This document shows, piece by piece, positions 13,597 to 19,534 of a stretch of 44,783 nt of DNA. Source of the stretch: an uncultured Clostridia bacterium (lineage in GTDB: Bacteria; Bacillota; Clostridia; UBA1381). The notes under the pieces are model-generated. The model had not been told where the DNA came from. It made no database searches and saw only the letters and a list, made by a program, of their open reading frames with translations. Each line of letters opens with the position of its first letter. The first letter of the stretch is position 1. The DNA lies in the NCBI GenBank assembly GCA_947626045.1, contig CANQQS010000007.1, forward strand, positions 1 to 44,783, written 5' to 3'. Position numbers and translations under genes: made by a program.

Positions 13597-13705
13597 AAAG
13601 ATAGGAGCGGCAAAACGGTTGTTTCTATTTCAGTAGTATAATTAAAGTGTAGAAAAGATTATTCTACCCAGATAACCGCCTTACTGCAATAGGGCGGTTA
13701 TTTCT
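13597..13705 (+). ncRNA. Antisense RNA 2, candidate type I antitoxin, about 109 nt
   Basis: The transcript is predicted from a consensus promoter (start near 13597) to the terminator at 13672-13703. It contains no plausible coding region. Its 3' end overlaps the stop codon of the leftward 20-residue hydrophobic peptide, and its 5' part (13605-13625, GAGCGG...CGGTTGTTTC) repeats the leader of the peptide's mRNA (13794-13775 on the minus strand). The arrangement is the same as at locus 1, 325 bp away. Identification as an antitoxin RNA is inferred from this architecture. Confidence 0.68.
13672..13703 (+). terminator. Terminator of antisense RNA 2
   Basis: The 9-bp stem ATAACCGCC / GGCGGTTAT (13672-13680, 13693-13701) with a 12-nt loop is followed by TTCTTGATT. 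The toxin 2 stop codon (13698-13700) lies in the right arm. Confidence 0.75.
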
Positions 13706-13760
13706 TGATTATCCATACAATAAACAAAATTAAGATAAGATTTATCGTTATTTCGCTCAT
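13698..13760 (-). CDS. Small hydrophobic peptide 2, candidate type I toxin, 20 aa
   Basis: ATG at 13760 with AAAGGA 6 nt upstream. The 20-residue peptide is MSEITINLILILFIVWIIKK: two or three polar residues, a 14-residue hydrophobic helix and a terminal KK. It resembles peptide 1 in plan (acidic start, Ile/Leu helix, Lys-rich end) without clear homology. The mRNA leader of about 60 nt starts with a compact hairpin (AGCC-GAAA-GGCT) and contains CGGTTGTTTC just upstream of the ribosome site. Such short, membrane-spanning, antisense-paired peptides are typical of type I toxins. The peptide was read directly from the sequence; toxicity is an inference. Confidence 0.62.
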   Translation of the reverse strand: MSEITINLILILFIVWIIKK

Positions 13761-13826
13761 AATATTTCCTTTCCGAAACAACCGCCTACCGCTCGCTGTC
13801 AATACCCGAGCCTTTCGGCTTGTTTA

Positions 13827-13855
13827 ATTTTATCACATTCTGCCGTATATTGCAA
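13827..13855 (-). promoter_or_regulatory. Promoter of toxin 2 mRNA
   Basis: Minus-strand TTGCAA (13850-13855), 17-nt spacer ending in TGTGA (extended -10) and TAAAAT (13827-13832). Predicted start near 13820, followed by a GNRA-capped hairpin at the 5' end of the RNA. Confidence 0.65.
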
Positions 13856-13869
13856 TATTTCTTTCACGT

Positions 13870-13905
13870 AAAAAAATCCGTAAAGCATGGCTTTACGGAT
13901 TTTTT
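13870..13905. terminator. Terminator of the GT-C/GH26 operon, bidirectional
   Basis: A 15-bp perfect stem (13872-13886 and 13890-13904, core AATCCGTAAAGC / GCTTTACGGATT) with a 3-nt loop has A-tracts and T-tracts on both sides. It lies 6 bp beyond the GH26-like stop codon and isolates the toxin 2 promoter from read-through. Confidence 0.9.
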
Positions 13906-13910
13906 AAATC

Positions 13911-15653
13911 TTAATATTCTATTGTAACCGTTCGGCTGTCGCCGTCCCAGCCAACCACCGCATCGAACGCCTCCGCGACAGCCCGAGCGGGTACCATTGT
14001 GCGGTCGTTTACGAGCTGCGCAGGAACGTCAAGCTCGACTGCTTCTCCGTTTTTATAAAGCTTATTATCGCCTATGGTTATTTCTACCGTGACCCTGCCG
14101 CGTCTTGCCGTGGCGGTTTTTGTGTCCTGATCCCAGTCCACGGCGGCAGCCATAGCCTCAAAAATAGCGCGAAGCGGCACGAGAGTGCGTCCGTCCACAA
14201 TGACGGGCGGCTGGTCGAACGACAGCTCTTTCCCTTTCAGCACCACCGAAACTCCCGCGTCCTCAAAAACCGCAGCGGTATTATCGGACGGGGCCGGCAC
14301 ATCGGGAGCCTGTATTGCGGAAGGGTCGGGTTCTCTGCCGAAGCACATGGCGTTGCCGCGCTTGTACAGCTTATACTTCTTCGACTGACCCGCGGCTTCT
14401 ATTGTCAGCGTATGCTCGCCGTCCGTTATGCTGTTTATATCAAAATTGCATATATACGGTATGCTGTTTGCTTCATGGATCCACACGCCGTCAATTTTAT
14501 ACGTAACGGTAACATCGGGACGGTTCGCGAAATACGCAAGCGTGTATAGCTTCACAATCCCGTCATGCGCCGCAAGCGTCTCACCGTTATTCGCAGGACT
14601 GAAAACAAAATTAGGCGATGCGTCCGCACTCCTCAAATACGCTCCGTTTGCGGCAGCCTCATTGAAAATATCAACGGATGATTGATAGTCCGTAAAGTAA
14701 TAATGCTCGCCGAAATTTCCGTATGATCTGTTAAAATAATTAATCATTTTTACCTGCGGATATTTCATTATAATATTCCACAGCATATTCCTCATACGAG
14801 GCTCGTTCCAGCCGGTATAATCGTCACCGAAGCTGTTAAGTCTTGCGACACCGCCCTCACTTATCATAACCGGCTTTTGTATGCCGTAATCACTCAAAAA
14901 CTTCATAAACGGCTTTATTTTGTTTGTCGCCCACGCATAATCACCAGTCATAAAATACTGCGAGTCTACAAGCTTGGTATTCGGCTCGTTTGTAAAATAC
15001 TTGGTCATGTAGCAGCTTATGCCTACCCAGTCCACATATTCGTCTCCGGGATAATAATATTCAAACGGTCTGTCCAACGCGCCCATATCGTTCGGCGACC
15101 ACACAACCGCAAAATTCGGGTATTCGTGCACCATATTTGCCACATTTCTGAAAACCTGAACATACTTATCAGGGTCGTCACCGAGATTGGAGCAGTTCAT
15201 TTCATTCGCAAACCGTATAAACATAGGTTTGTTGTATTTGCTGAGCGTGTCCAGTCTCGCTCTTATAATATCATAGTTCACATTGTCCAGCGAATTTACC
15301 GTCCAACCCACCATAGTTACAACATTATCGTTTCTAATCATTGAGTTTGCGGGATAATACAAATCCGGCTGACCGAAATCCTGAACATAAGTAAGATATG
15401 AGCCGAGCGGCAGGAACGGCTCAGAATATTCGGCGATCATACCCAGATATGTACCCGCCCGAGGTTCGAGCTTCGCTCCGTAGTACGGCGCGCTTTCGGG
15501 GCTGCCCTCAACGTACAGCTCAAAATCGGTCGCTGTCTCCATCGTTTTTCTTTCACTTAGCAGCGCACCCCAATCCGGTTCGGGAAAATTGTACGCTCCC
15601 GCAGCCGCGCCGAATAATGTCAGCGCAAGTATTGCCGATATGATTTTCTTCAT
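13911..15653 (-). CDS. Secreted GH26-like glycosidase with copper-amine-oxidase-like stalk domain, 580 aa
   Basis: A signal peptide (1-20) precedes a GH26-type (beta/alpha)8 domain (about 60-345). Acid/base E151 lies in FIRFANEMN and nucleophile E266 in VMISEGGVA. The family-typical VVWSPN and YYPGDEYVDWVGI motifs are at about 183-188 and 201-212. A beta-sandwich region (about 350-430) and a short linker follow. Residues of about 465-580 form a copper amine oxidase N-terminal-like domain (VIVDGRTLVPLRAIFEAM...), a stalk module that clostridia attach to secreted proteins. GH26 enzymes are mostly beta-mannanases; the substrate here is inferred. AGGAG ribosome site; the upstream membrane-protein gene ends 13 bp before it, so the two form an operon. 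A decayed paralogue lies at 17741-18180. Confidence 0.82.
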   Translation of the reverse strand: MKKIISAILALTLFGAAAGAYNFPEPDWGALLSERKTMETATDFELYVEGSPESAPYYGAKLEPRAGTYLGMIAEYSEPFLPLGSYLTYVQDFGQPDLYYPANSMIRNDNVVTMVGWTVNSLDNVNYDIIRARLDTLSKYNKPMFIRFANEMNCSNLGDDPDKYVQVFRNVANMVHEYPNFAVVWSPNDMGALDRPFEYYYPGDEYVDWVGISCYMTKYFTNEPNTKLVDSQYFMTGDYAWATNKIKPFMKFLSDYGIQKPVMISEGGVARLNSFGDDYTGWNEPRMRNMLWNIIMKYPQVKMINYFNRSYGNFGEHYYFTDYQSSVDIFNEAAANGAYLRSADASPNFVFSPANNGETLAAHDGIVKLYTLAYFANRPDVTVTYKIDGVWIHEANSIPYICNFDINSITDGEHTLTIEAAGQSKKYKLYKRGNAMCFGREPDPSAIQAPDVPAPSDNTAAVFEDAGVSVVLKGKELSFDQPPVIVDGRTLVPLRAIFEAMAAAVDWDQDTKTATARRGRVTVEITIGDNKLYKNGEAVELDVPAQLVNDRTMVPARAVAEAFDAVVGWDGDSRTVTIEY

Positions 15654-15666
15654 AAATAAATCACTC

Positions 15667-17307
15667 CTATTCTAATTGAAATGTAGTTGTTTTATGGAAC
15701 TCATAAATTGTTCCGCCCTTTAACCCCCATGCAATCTCAAAATCAACGTCATGCTCGTTGAGCCAAATCTCATGACTCGGAAAGTCATTGATACAAAACA
15801 CCGCATGTTTGTGAGTTTGATTGATTTCATATATTTTCCACTTGAGGATTTTTGTCTGCCGATAAAAGCTGCGGCATACATAATAACCGTTAAAGGCGCT
15901 GTTAATCAGCATAAGCGCGCACATACCCACGGTAATAAGCGTGCTTCTGCCGACACATGAAAACGCTAAAACCATAAGACAAGGAATATAGTATATGTAT
16001 GGATGATACCGCGCCCACCAGCTTTCCGGGAAAAACAGAGCCAAAAGTGCAAATGCAATAATAGCCGGAACTGCCGCCGAAACATTCTTTGCTTTAAACA
16101 ATGCTATAATACCCAATATTATTGATAATATCAAAATACCGCTGAAAAGCACTCCAAATCCGCCGAGACGCGTATCGGGAACGCTTATTGCCCACAGCTC
16201 AGAATTGCGGTCTACGGTAAACGGGATTTTAAGCTGCGGCGTATCCTCAGGATTCGGTGTTGAGCGTGAGAACAATGAAACCAGCAAAGCTTCCGCCGTC
16301 GGCATATCCTTTATTCCTGTCGGCGCGTTCGTGTTCATTATATCATATTTCCCCTCTCCAAGTAAAGGGTATATCGGATTTTTCCCTTCCGTTAAATGTT
16401 TTATATACGGGTCGGCGCCCATTACGCATACGCCCATCACAGCCGAAAGCATTACAATGACGCATGGTTTCAGGATTTTTTTGCCGCGGTTTTTTATTGC
16501 TTTTGCAATACCGAACGAAATCAGCACCGCCCCGCAAAATACCGGCGCTGTAAACTTGATTGCGAATGACGATGAAAACGCCGCCGCAAGACATATATAG
16601 TCCAGATCGCCCGCCTTATCCGAGTAAATTTTCATTCCGTAAAAAGCGCAAACCATTATAACAGCCGCGCCCGGCAGATCATTCATAAAGGTAAAATACT
16701 GCGACGCGATAACAGGATTTGCCGTGAACATTGATGCGAGCAATAATGATACCCATATCTTTTTGCCGAACACCGAACGAATTGTGTCAAACGCGGTGAA
16801 AAAAAGCATCAGGACAAACAACATATTTGCTCCCTTCGCGTACTCTATTTTTCCGAATATGCTGTACACGCACGAATAAAGCGACCATACTCCCTTCGGA
16901 TAGTTGTCAAGCCACAGCGCGGTATCCTGCATACGTCCGAAGGAATTGAAGTACCAAAACGAAAGCCGCCATGGATTCCACCCGTTTGAAAACGCATAAA
17001 CAGCCTCCTTATGAAAGGACATTCCGTCATAGGAAACATCATATATATGTCCGGCGATTTTAATTGCTATCAGCAACAGCGCTACCGTTATCAAACATGA
17101 TATAAAAATTGATTTGTTGAATTTTATGCCGGCTGCAGCGACGGCAGCAATCGCGATAATAAGCGAGAACGTTATATTTGTGATGTTGAGCATAAAGCAT
17201 ACCGATGAAATCAGAACGGTTATCGCAAAAATCAATATTGGAGCGGCGGCAAATCCGCTTATATCGATATTATCCGCCGCATTCCTTATTATACGGGTCG
17301 CTTTCAT
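15667..17307 (-). CDS. Polytopic membrane protein, GT-C glycosyltransferase-like, 546 aa
   Basis: Start at the ATG at 17307, with GGGGGAA upstream; a TTG 15 bp earlier is unlikely. The protein has about 11-12 hydrophobic segments. A long first extracytoplasmic loop carries VSYDGMSFHKEAV and the aromatic stretch NGWNPWRLSFWYFNSFGRMQD, and a soluble C-terminal tail of about 70 residues follows. This is the plan of lipid-sugar-dependent GT-C transferases (ArnT/PMT-like), in which an acidic residue in the first loop is catalytic. No exact family could be fixed, and a flippase- or polymerase-like role is possible. It is the first gene of an operon with the GH26-like enzyme, which might trim or release the glycan made. 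Its promoter overlaps a 14-bp palindrome. Confidence 0.6.
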   Translation of the reverse strand: MKATRIIRNAADNIDISGFAAAPILIFAITVLISSVCFMLNITNITFSLIIAIAAVAAAGIKFNKSIFISCLITVALLLIAIKIAGHIYDVSYDGMSFHKEAVYAFSNGWNPWRLSFWYFNSFGRMQDTALWLDNYPKGVWSLYSCVYSIFGKIEYAKGANMLFVLMLFFTAFDTIRSVFGKKIWVSLLLASMFTANPVIASQYFTFMNDLPGAAVIMVCAFYGMKIYSDKAGDLDYICLAAAFSSSFAIKFTAPVFCGAVLISFGIAKAIKNRGKKILKPCVIVMLSAVMGVCVMGADPYIKHLTEGKNPIYPLLGEGKYDIMNTNAPTGIKDMPTAEALLVSLFSRSTPNPEDTPQLKIPFTVDRNSELWAISVPDTRLGGFGVLFSGILILSIILGIIALFKAKNVSAAVPAIIAFALLALFFPESWWARYHPYIYYIPCLMVLAFSCVGRSTLITVGMCALMLINSAFNGYYVCRSFYRQTKILKWKIYEINQTHKHAVFCINDFPSHEIWLNEHDVDFEIAWGLKGGTIYEFHKTTTFQLE

Positions 17308-17342
17308 AAGAATTTCCCCCAACCTTCCGCATATTTTTCTAA

Positions 17343-17371
17343 ATTATAGCACAGGATAATCAAAAAGTCAA
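17343..17371 (-). promoter_or_regulatory. Promoter of the GT-C/GH26 operon
   Basis: Minus-strand TTGACT (17366-17371), 17-nt spacer, TATAAT (17343-17348). The -35 overlaps the palindrome at 17370-17383. Confidence 0.8.
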
Positions 17372-17383
17372 CTGTATACAGTT
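17370..17383. promoter_or_regulatory. 14-bp palindromic operator between divergent promoters
   Basis: AACTGTATACAGTT is a perfect palindrome. It touches the -35 of the leftward operon and lies 6 bp upstream of the rightward -35 of the Xre gene. That placement suggests one regulator, plausibly the adjacent Xre protein, controls both directions. Confidence 0.65.
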
Positions 17384-17389
17384 AAACTT

Positions 17390-17417
17390 TTGACAGTTAA
17401 TTCGATAAAATTATAGA
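17390..17417 (+). promoter_or_regulatory. Promoter of the Xre regulator gene
   Basis: TTGACA (17390-17395) and TATAGA (17412-17417), 16-nt spacer. The start codon is 27 bp downstream with AGGAAAGGAAG as ribosome site. Confidence 0.65.
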
Positions 17418-17444
17418 TGACAAATAGGAAAGGAAGTGATTTTT

Positions 17445-17687
17445 ATGACGATGGTTGACGCAGTTGCAAAAAGGATTCTTGACTTGTGCGGCGAACGCGG
17501 CATTACGCCGAACAAGCTAAGCACAATATCCGGCATGACTCAATCCACAATAAACAACATCATAAATACCGGGAGCAAAAATCCTACTATTTCAACGATA
17601 AAAAAGATATGCGACGGCTTGGAAATCACATTGTCTGAATTTTTTGACGATGATATTTTTTTAAAGTTAGAACAGGAAGTAAAATAA
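17445..17687 (+). CDS. Xre-family helix-turn-helix regulator, 80 aa
   Basis: The start is the ATG at 17445, just after AGGAAAGGAAG; a GTG 9 bp earlier overlaps the ribosome site. Residues of about 8-70 form a single Xre/Cro-type HTH domain (PNKLSTISGMTQSTINNII as the recognition unit, then TISTIKKICDGLEITLSEFF), with almost no additional sequence. It is divergent from the GT-C/GH26 operon with a palindrome between the promoters, so control of that operon and of itself is likely. Its ligand or signal is unknown; Xre proteins of this size usually act as simple DNA-binding dimers. Confidence 0.85.
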   Translation: MTMVDAVAKRILDLCGERGITPNKLSTISGMTQSTINNIINTGSKNPTISTIKKICDGLEITLSEFFDDDIFLKLEQEVK

Positions 17688-17740
17688 TCGAATATAAAAA
17701 AAACGGGACGCGATATAAACGGAACGTCAAGAGCGGCCAT

Positions 17741-18180
17741 ATTGTTCGGCGGTCATACAACTGCCAAGAGATGAACAGTTTATTTCGTTTGCAAATCTGA
17801 CAAATATAGTCTTATTATACGAATTGAGCCTTTTAAGCGTTTTACGCATACTGTCATAATTTACAGTCCCGCCCTCCACTGTTACAACATCATCTGACCC
17901 GATTATTTTATCTGCAGGGGCATAAAAATCGTACTTATCAAATGATTAAATATACGTTAAATATGAGCCGAGCGGCTGAAAATGTGATACACTCCCGGCT
18001 TCGGCTCAAATTTTGCCCCGTATTAAGACGTGCTGTCCGCCGGACCTTCAACATAAAGGCTGTTACCATAGAACGTCTTTGGTTGAGCAGCATACCCCGG
18101 TCAGACTGCGGAAAGCTGTATGCTCCCGCCGCCGCTCCGAATAATACCGGAGACAGTATCGCCGATACAATTTTCTTCAT
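17741..18180 (-). pseudogene. Decayed copy of the GH26-like gene (N-terminal third)
   Basis: From the ATG at 18180 the minus strand reads MKKIVSAILSPVLFGAAAGAYSFPQ, nearly the signal peptide of the GH26-like protein at 13911-15653. Further fragments follow in other frames: YVEGPADSTS, a stop, then YGAKFEPKPGVY (compare YVEGSPESAP and YYGAKLEPRAGTY), later VVTVEGGTVNYDSMRKTLKRLNSY and FVRFANEINCSSLGS around the former acid/base Glu. Stops, frameshifts and deletions break it, and the catalytic C-terminal part and stalk domain are gone. The intact paralogue is 3 kb away, so this is a remnant of a local duplication. Confidence 0.85.
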
Positions 18181-18403
18181 AACAAATACCCTCCCATAAT
18201 TATAAAATCTATACTTTTTTACCACATCTATTCCGTTCAAGTAAAGAGTAAATTAAATTTTTTTACGCCCGACCGACATTTGAACGAAAAATCTATCGGC
18301 TGCGATGTCGGCGGTTACCGCCTCCCGCGCCGCGTATGATTACGATCGAAATCCGAGAAACGCTGAAAAGACAATACTTACAACCCAAAAAAAACACATC
18401 TTT

Positions 18404-18476
18404 ACTAATATTTTAGTGCAAATTAATTGTATAAGAATATTCTTAGTAAGCTAATAACTTTTACTAAAATTATAGT
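18404..18476. promoter_or_regulatory. Two ACTA-N6-TAGT operator-like sites upstream of the second Xre gene
   Basis: ACTAATATTTTAGT (18404-18417) and ACTAAAATTATAGT (18463-18476) share half-sites ACTA/TAGT with a 6-nt spacer; the second extends to TTTTACTA...TAGTAAAA. A related TTAGTAAGCTAA lies between them. The second site ends 31 bp before the start codon, so it overlaps the likely promoter, and autorepression by the Xre protein is the simplest reading. Confidence 0.6.
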
Positions 18477-18506
18477 AAAATAATCTAAAAAAGGGAGTAT
18501 ATTACT

Positions 18507-18782
18507 ATGAAGAACAGATTGAAGGACTTGCGCGAGGATAGGGATCTGAGACAAATTGACGTTGCCTGTGCAATCGGTATTGACCAAAAAACATTATCCA
18601 ATTATGAAACGGGCAAAACCAATCCGGATAGTTATGCTCTTGTGCGGCTTGCCGATTTTTTTAATGTCAGTATAGATTACTTAGTGGGCAGAGCGGATAT
18701 AAACATTTCGTCGAAGGACGATATATTGGATGAAATATCCAATATACAAGAGCGGCTGGAGGATATAAAAACACAGTTATAA
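18507..18782 (+). CDS. Xre-family helix-turn-helix regulator, 91 aa
   Basis: Residues of about 4-63 form a canonical Xre domain (LREDRDLRQIDVACAIGIDQKTLSNYETGKTNPDS as HTH, then LVRLADFFNVSIDYLVGRAD). A 20-residue helical tail (ILDEISNIQERLEDIKTQL) with heptad spacing may dimerise. The ribosome site is AAGGGAG. Two palindromic ACTA-N6-TAGT sites upstream suggest autoregulation. It stands alone between the GH26 pseudogene and the repeat/tRNA region; no target operon is obvious. The length fits small stand-alone Xre regulators rather than phage repressors. Confidence 0.85.
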   Translation: MKNRLKDLREDRDLRQIDVACAIGIDQKTLSNYETGKTNPDSYALVRLADFFNVSIDYLVGRADINISSKDDILDEISNIQERLEDIKTQL

Positions 18783-18811
18783 TATTCAGCGGCTTCGCCG
18801 CGAAAGCTGCT

Positions 18812-18867
18812 GCGCCGAAGGCGCAAACTCCTCAAAAATCCAAAGCAAGCGAAGGCGTTGCAAGCGC
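18812..18867. repeat. 56-bp direct repeat, copy A
   Basis: It starts GCGCCGAAGGCGC (itself a hairpin) and runs through CTCCTCAAAAATCC to CAAGCGC. The same 56 bp recurs at 18975-19030. A terminator-type hairpin follows each copy, so the unit is a duplicated cassette. Confidence 0.85.
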
Positions 18868-18931
18868 ATTTATAAGCGAGCAGCTGCAGTGCAGCGACGA
18901 TTTTTGAGGAAAAAGGAGCATCGTGCGGCAT

Positions 18932-18963
18932 AAAAAAGAATCCTTTGCCGAAGCAAAGGATTC
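18932..18963 (-). terminator. Second intrinsic terminator downstream of the tRNA pair
   Basis: The 11-bp stem GAATCCTTTGC / GCAAAGGATTC (18938-18963) is followed on the minus strand by a T6 run. It is the diverged partner of the hairpin at 19150-19181 and would catch read-through. Confidence 0.8.
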
Positions 18964-18974
18964 GTAAAACTGCC

Positions 18975-19030
18975 GCGCCGAAGGCGCAAACTCCTCAAAA
19001 ATCCAAAGCAAGCGAAGGCGTTGCAAGCGC
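18975..19030. repeat. 56-bp direct repeat, copy B
   Basis: Same sequence as 18812-18867, followed by extra short GC-rich hairpin motifs (CGCCCGTAAGGGCG and GCGCGCTTGCAAGCG). The whole 18.8-19.2 kb stretch has no gene; it holds only such repeats and terminators. Confidence 0.85.
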
Positions 19031-19149
19031 CCGTAAGGGCGCAAATCCGTACGAAGCCCAAAGCGACAGCGAGCCGTCGTGAGCGCGCTTGCAAGCGAAC
19101 AGGCGAGCCGAGCGACGGCTTCGGACGGCAAAGGAGCACCGTGCGGCAT

Positions 19150-19181
19150 AAAAAAGAAGTCTTTGCAATGCAAAGACTTCG
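19150..19181 (-). terminator. Intrinsic terminator of the tRNA-Trp/tRNA-Ala transcript
   Basis: The 12-bp stem GAAGTCTTTGCA / TGCAAAGACTTC (19156-19180) is followed on the minus strand by TTTTTT. It is nested in an outer 11-bp stem, GCACCGTGCGG (19136-19146) with CCGCACGGTGC (19190-19200), whose right arm ends 5 bp from the tRNA CCA end. Confidence 0.88.
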
Positions 19182-19204
19182 TAAAACTACCGCACGGTGC
19201 GACG

Positions 19205-19280
<76 letters not shown>

Positions 19281-19291
19281 AAATATAGTAA

Positions 19292-19313
19292 AGCCGCCGC
19301 GTCTGCGGCGGCT
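19292..19313 (-). other. Hairpin between tRNA-Trp and tRNA-Ala
   Basis: A 9-bp GC-rich stem, AGCCGCCGC / GCGGCGGCT, with a GTCT loop, fills most of the 34-bp spacer between the tRNAs. On the minus strand it is followed by TTTACTATATTT, so it may act as a weak terminator or a processing mark for the tRNA precursor. Confidence 0.6.
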
Positions 19314-19314
19314 A

Positions 19315-19390
19315 TGGCAGGGGCAGAAGGACTTGAACCCTCGGCACGCGGTTTTGGAGACCGCTGCTCTACCGACTGAGCTATACCCCT
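19315..19390 (-). tRNA. tRNA-Trp(CCA)
   Basis: A 76-nt cloverleaf with encoded CCA (19315-19317): acceptor AGGGGTA / TGCCCCT with one T-G pair, D-arm GCTC...GAGC, anticodon loop CTCCAAA (anticodon CCA) and T-arm with GTTCAAGTC. A consensus promoter lies directly upstream. Confidence 0.93.
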
Positions 19391-19408
19391 AAAATCAACT
19401 GCCTCACT

Positions 19409-19437
19409 ATTTTACTACATTCCTTTTAAAAAGTCAA
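19409..19437 (-). promoter_or_regulatory. Promoter of the tRNA-Trp/tRNA-Ala pair
   Basis: Minus-strand TTGACT (19432-19437), 17-nt spacer, TAAAAT (19409-19414). Confidence 0.8.
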
Positions 19438-19465
19438 GCATTTTCTTGCAAAAGTGCGCAATAAC

Positions 19466-19507
19466 CGCAAAAACGGTTCGGTTTTTTCAAACCGAACCGT
19501 TTTATTT
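19466..19507. terminator. Terminator of the giant surface-protein gene
   Basis: A 15-bp perfect stem, AAAACGGTTCGGTTT (19470-19484) with AAACCGAACCGTTTT (19489-19503), and a 4-nt loop. It lies 31 bp past the giant gene's stop codon and can work in both directions. Confidence 0.9.
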
Positions 19508-19534
19508 TGGTTTTATTCCGTCATTACGCCGTGA

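Noticed and set aside
18783-19204. CRISPR array
   Set aside because: There are only two copies of a 56-bp repeat with structured terminators in between, no regular spacers and no cas genes.
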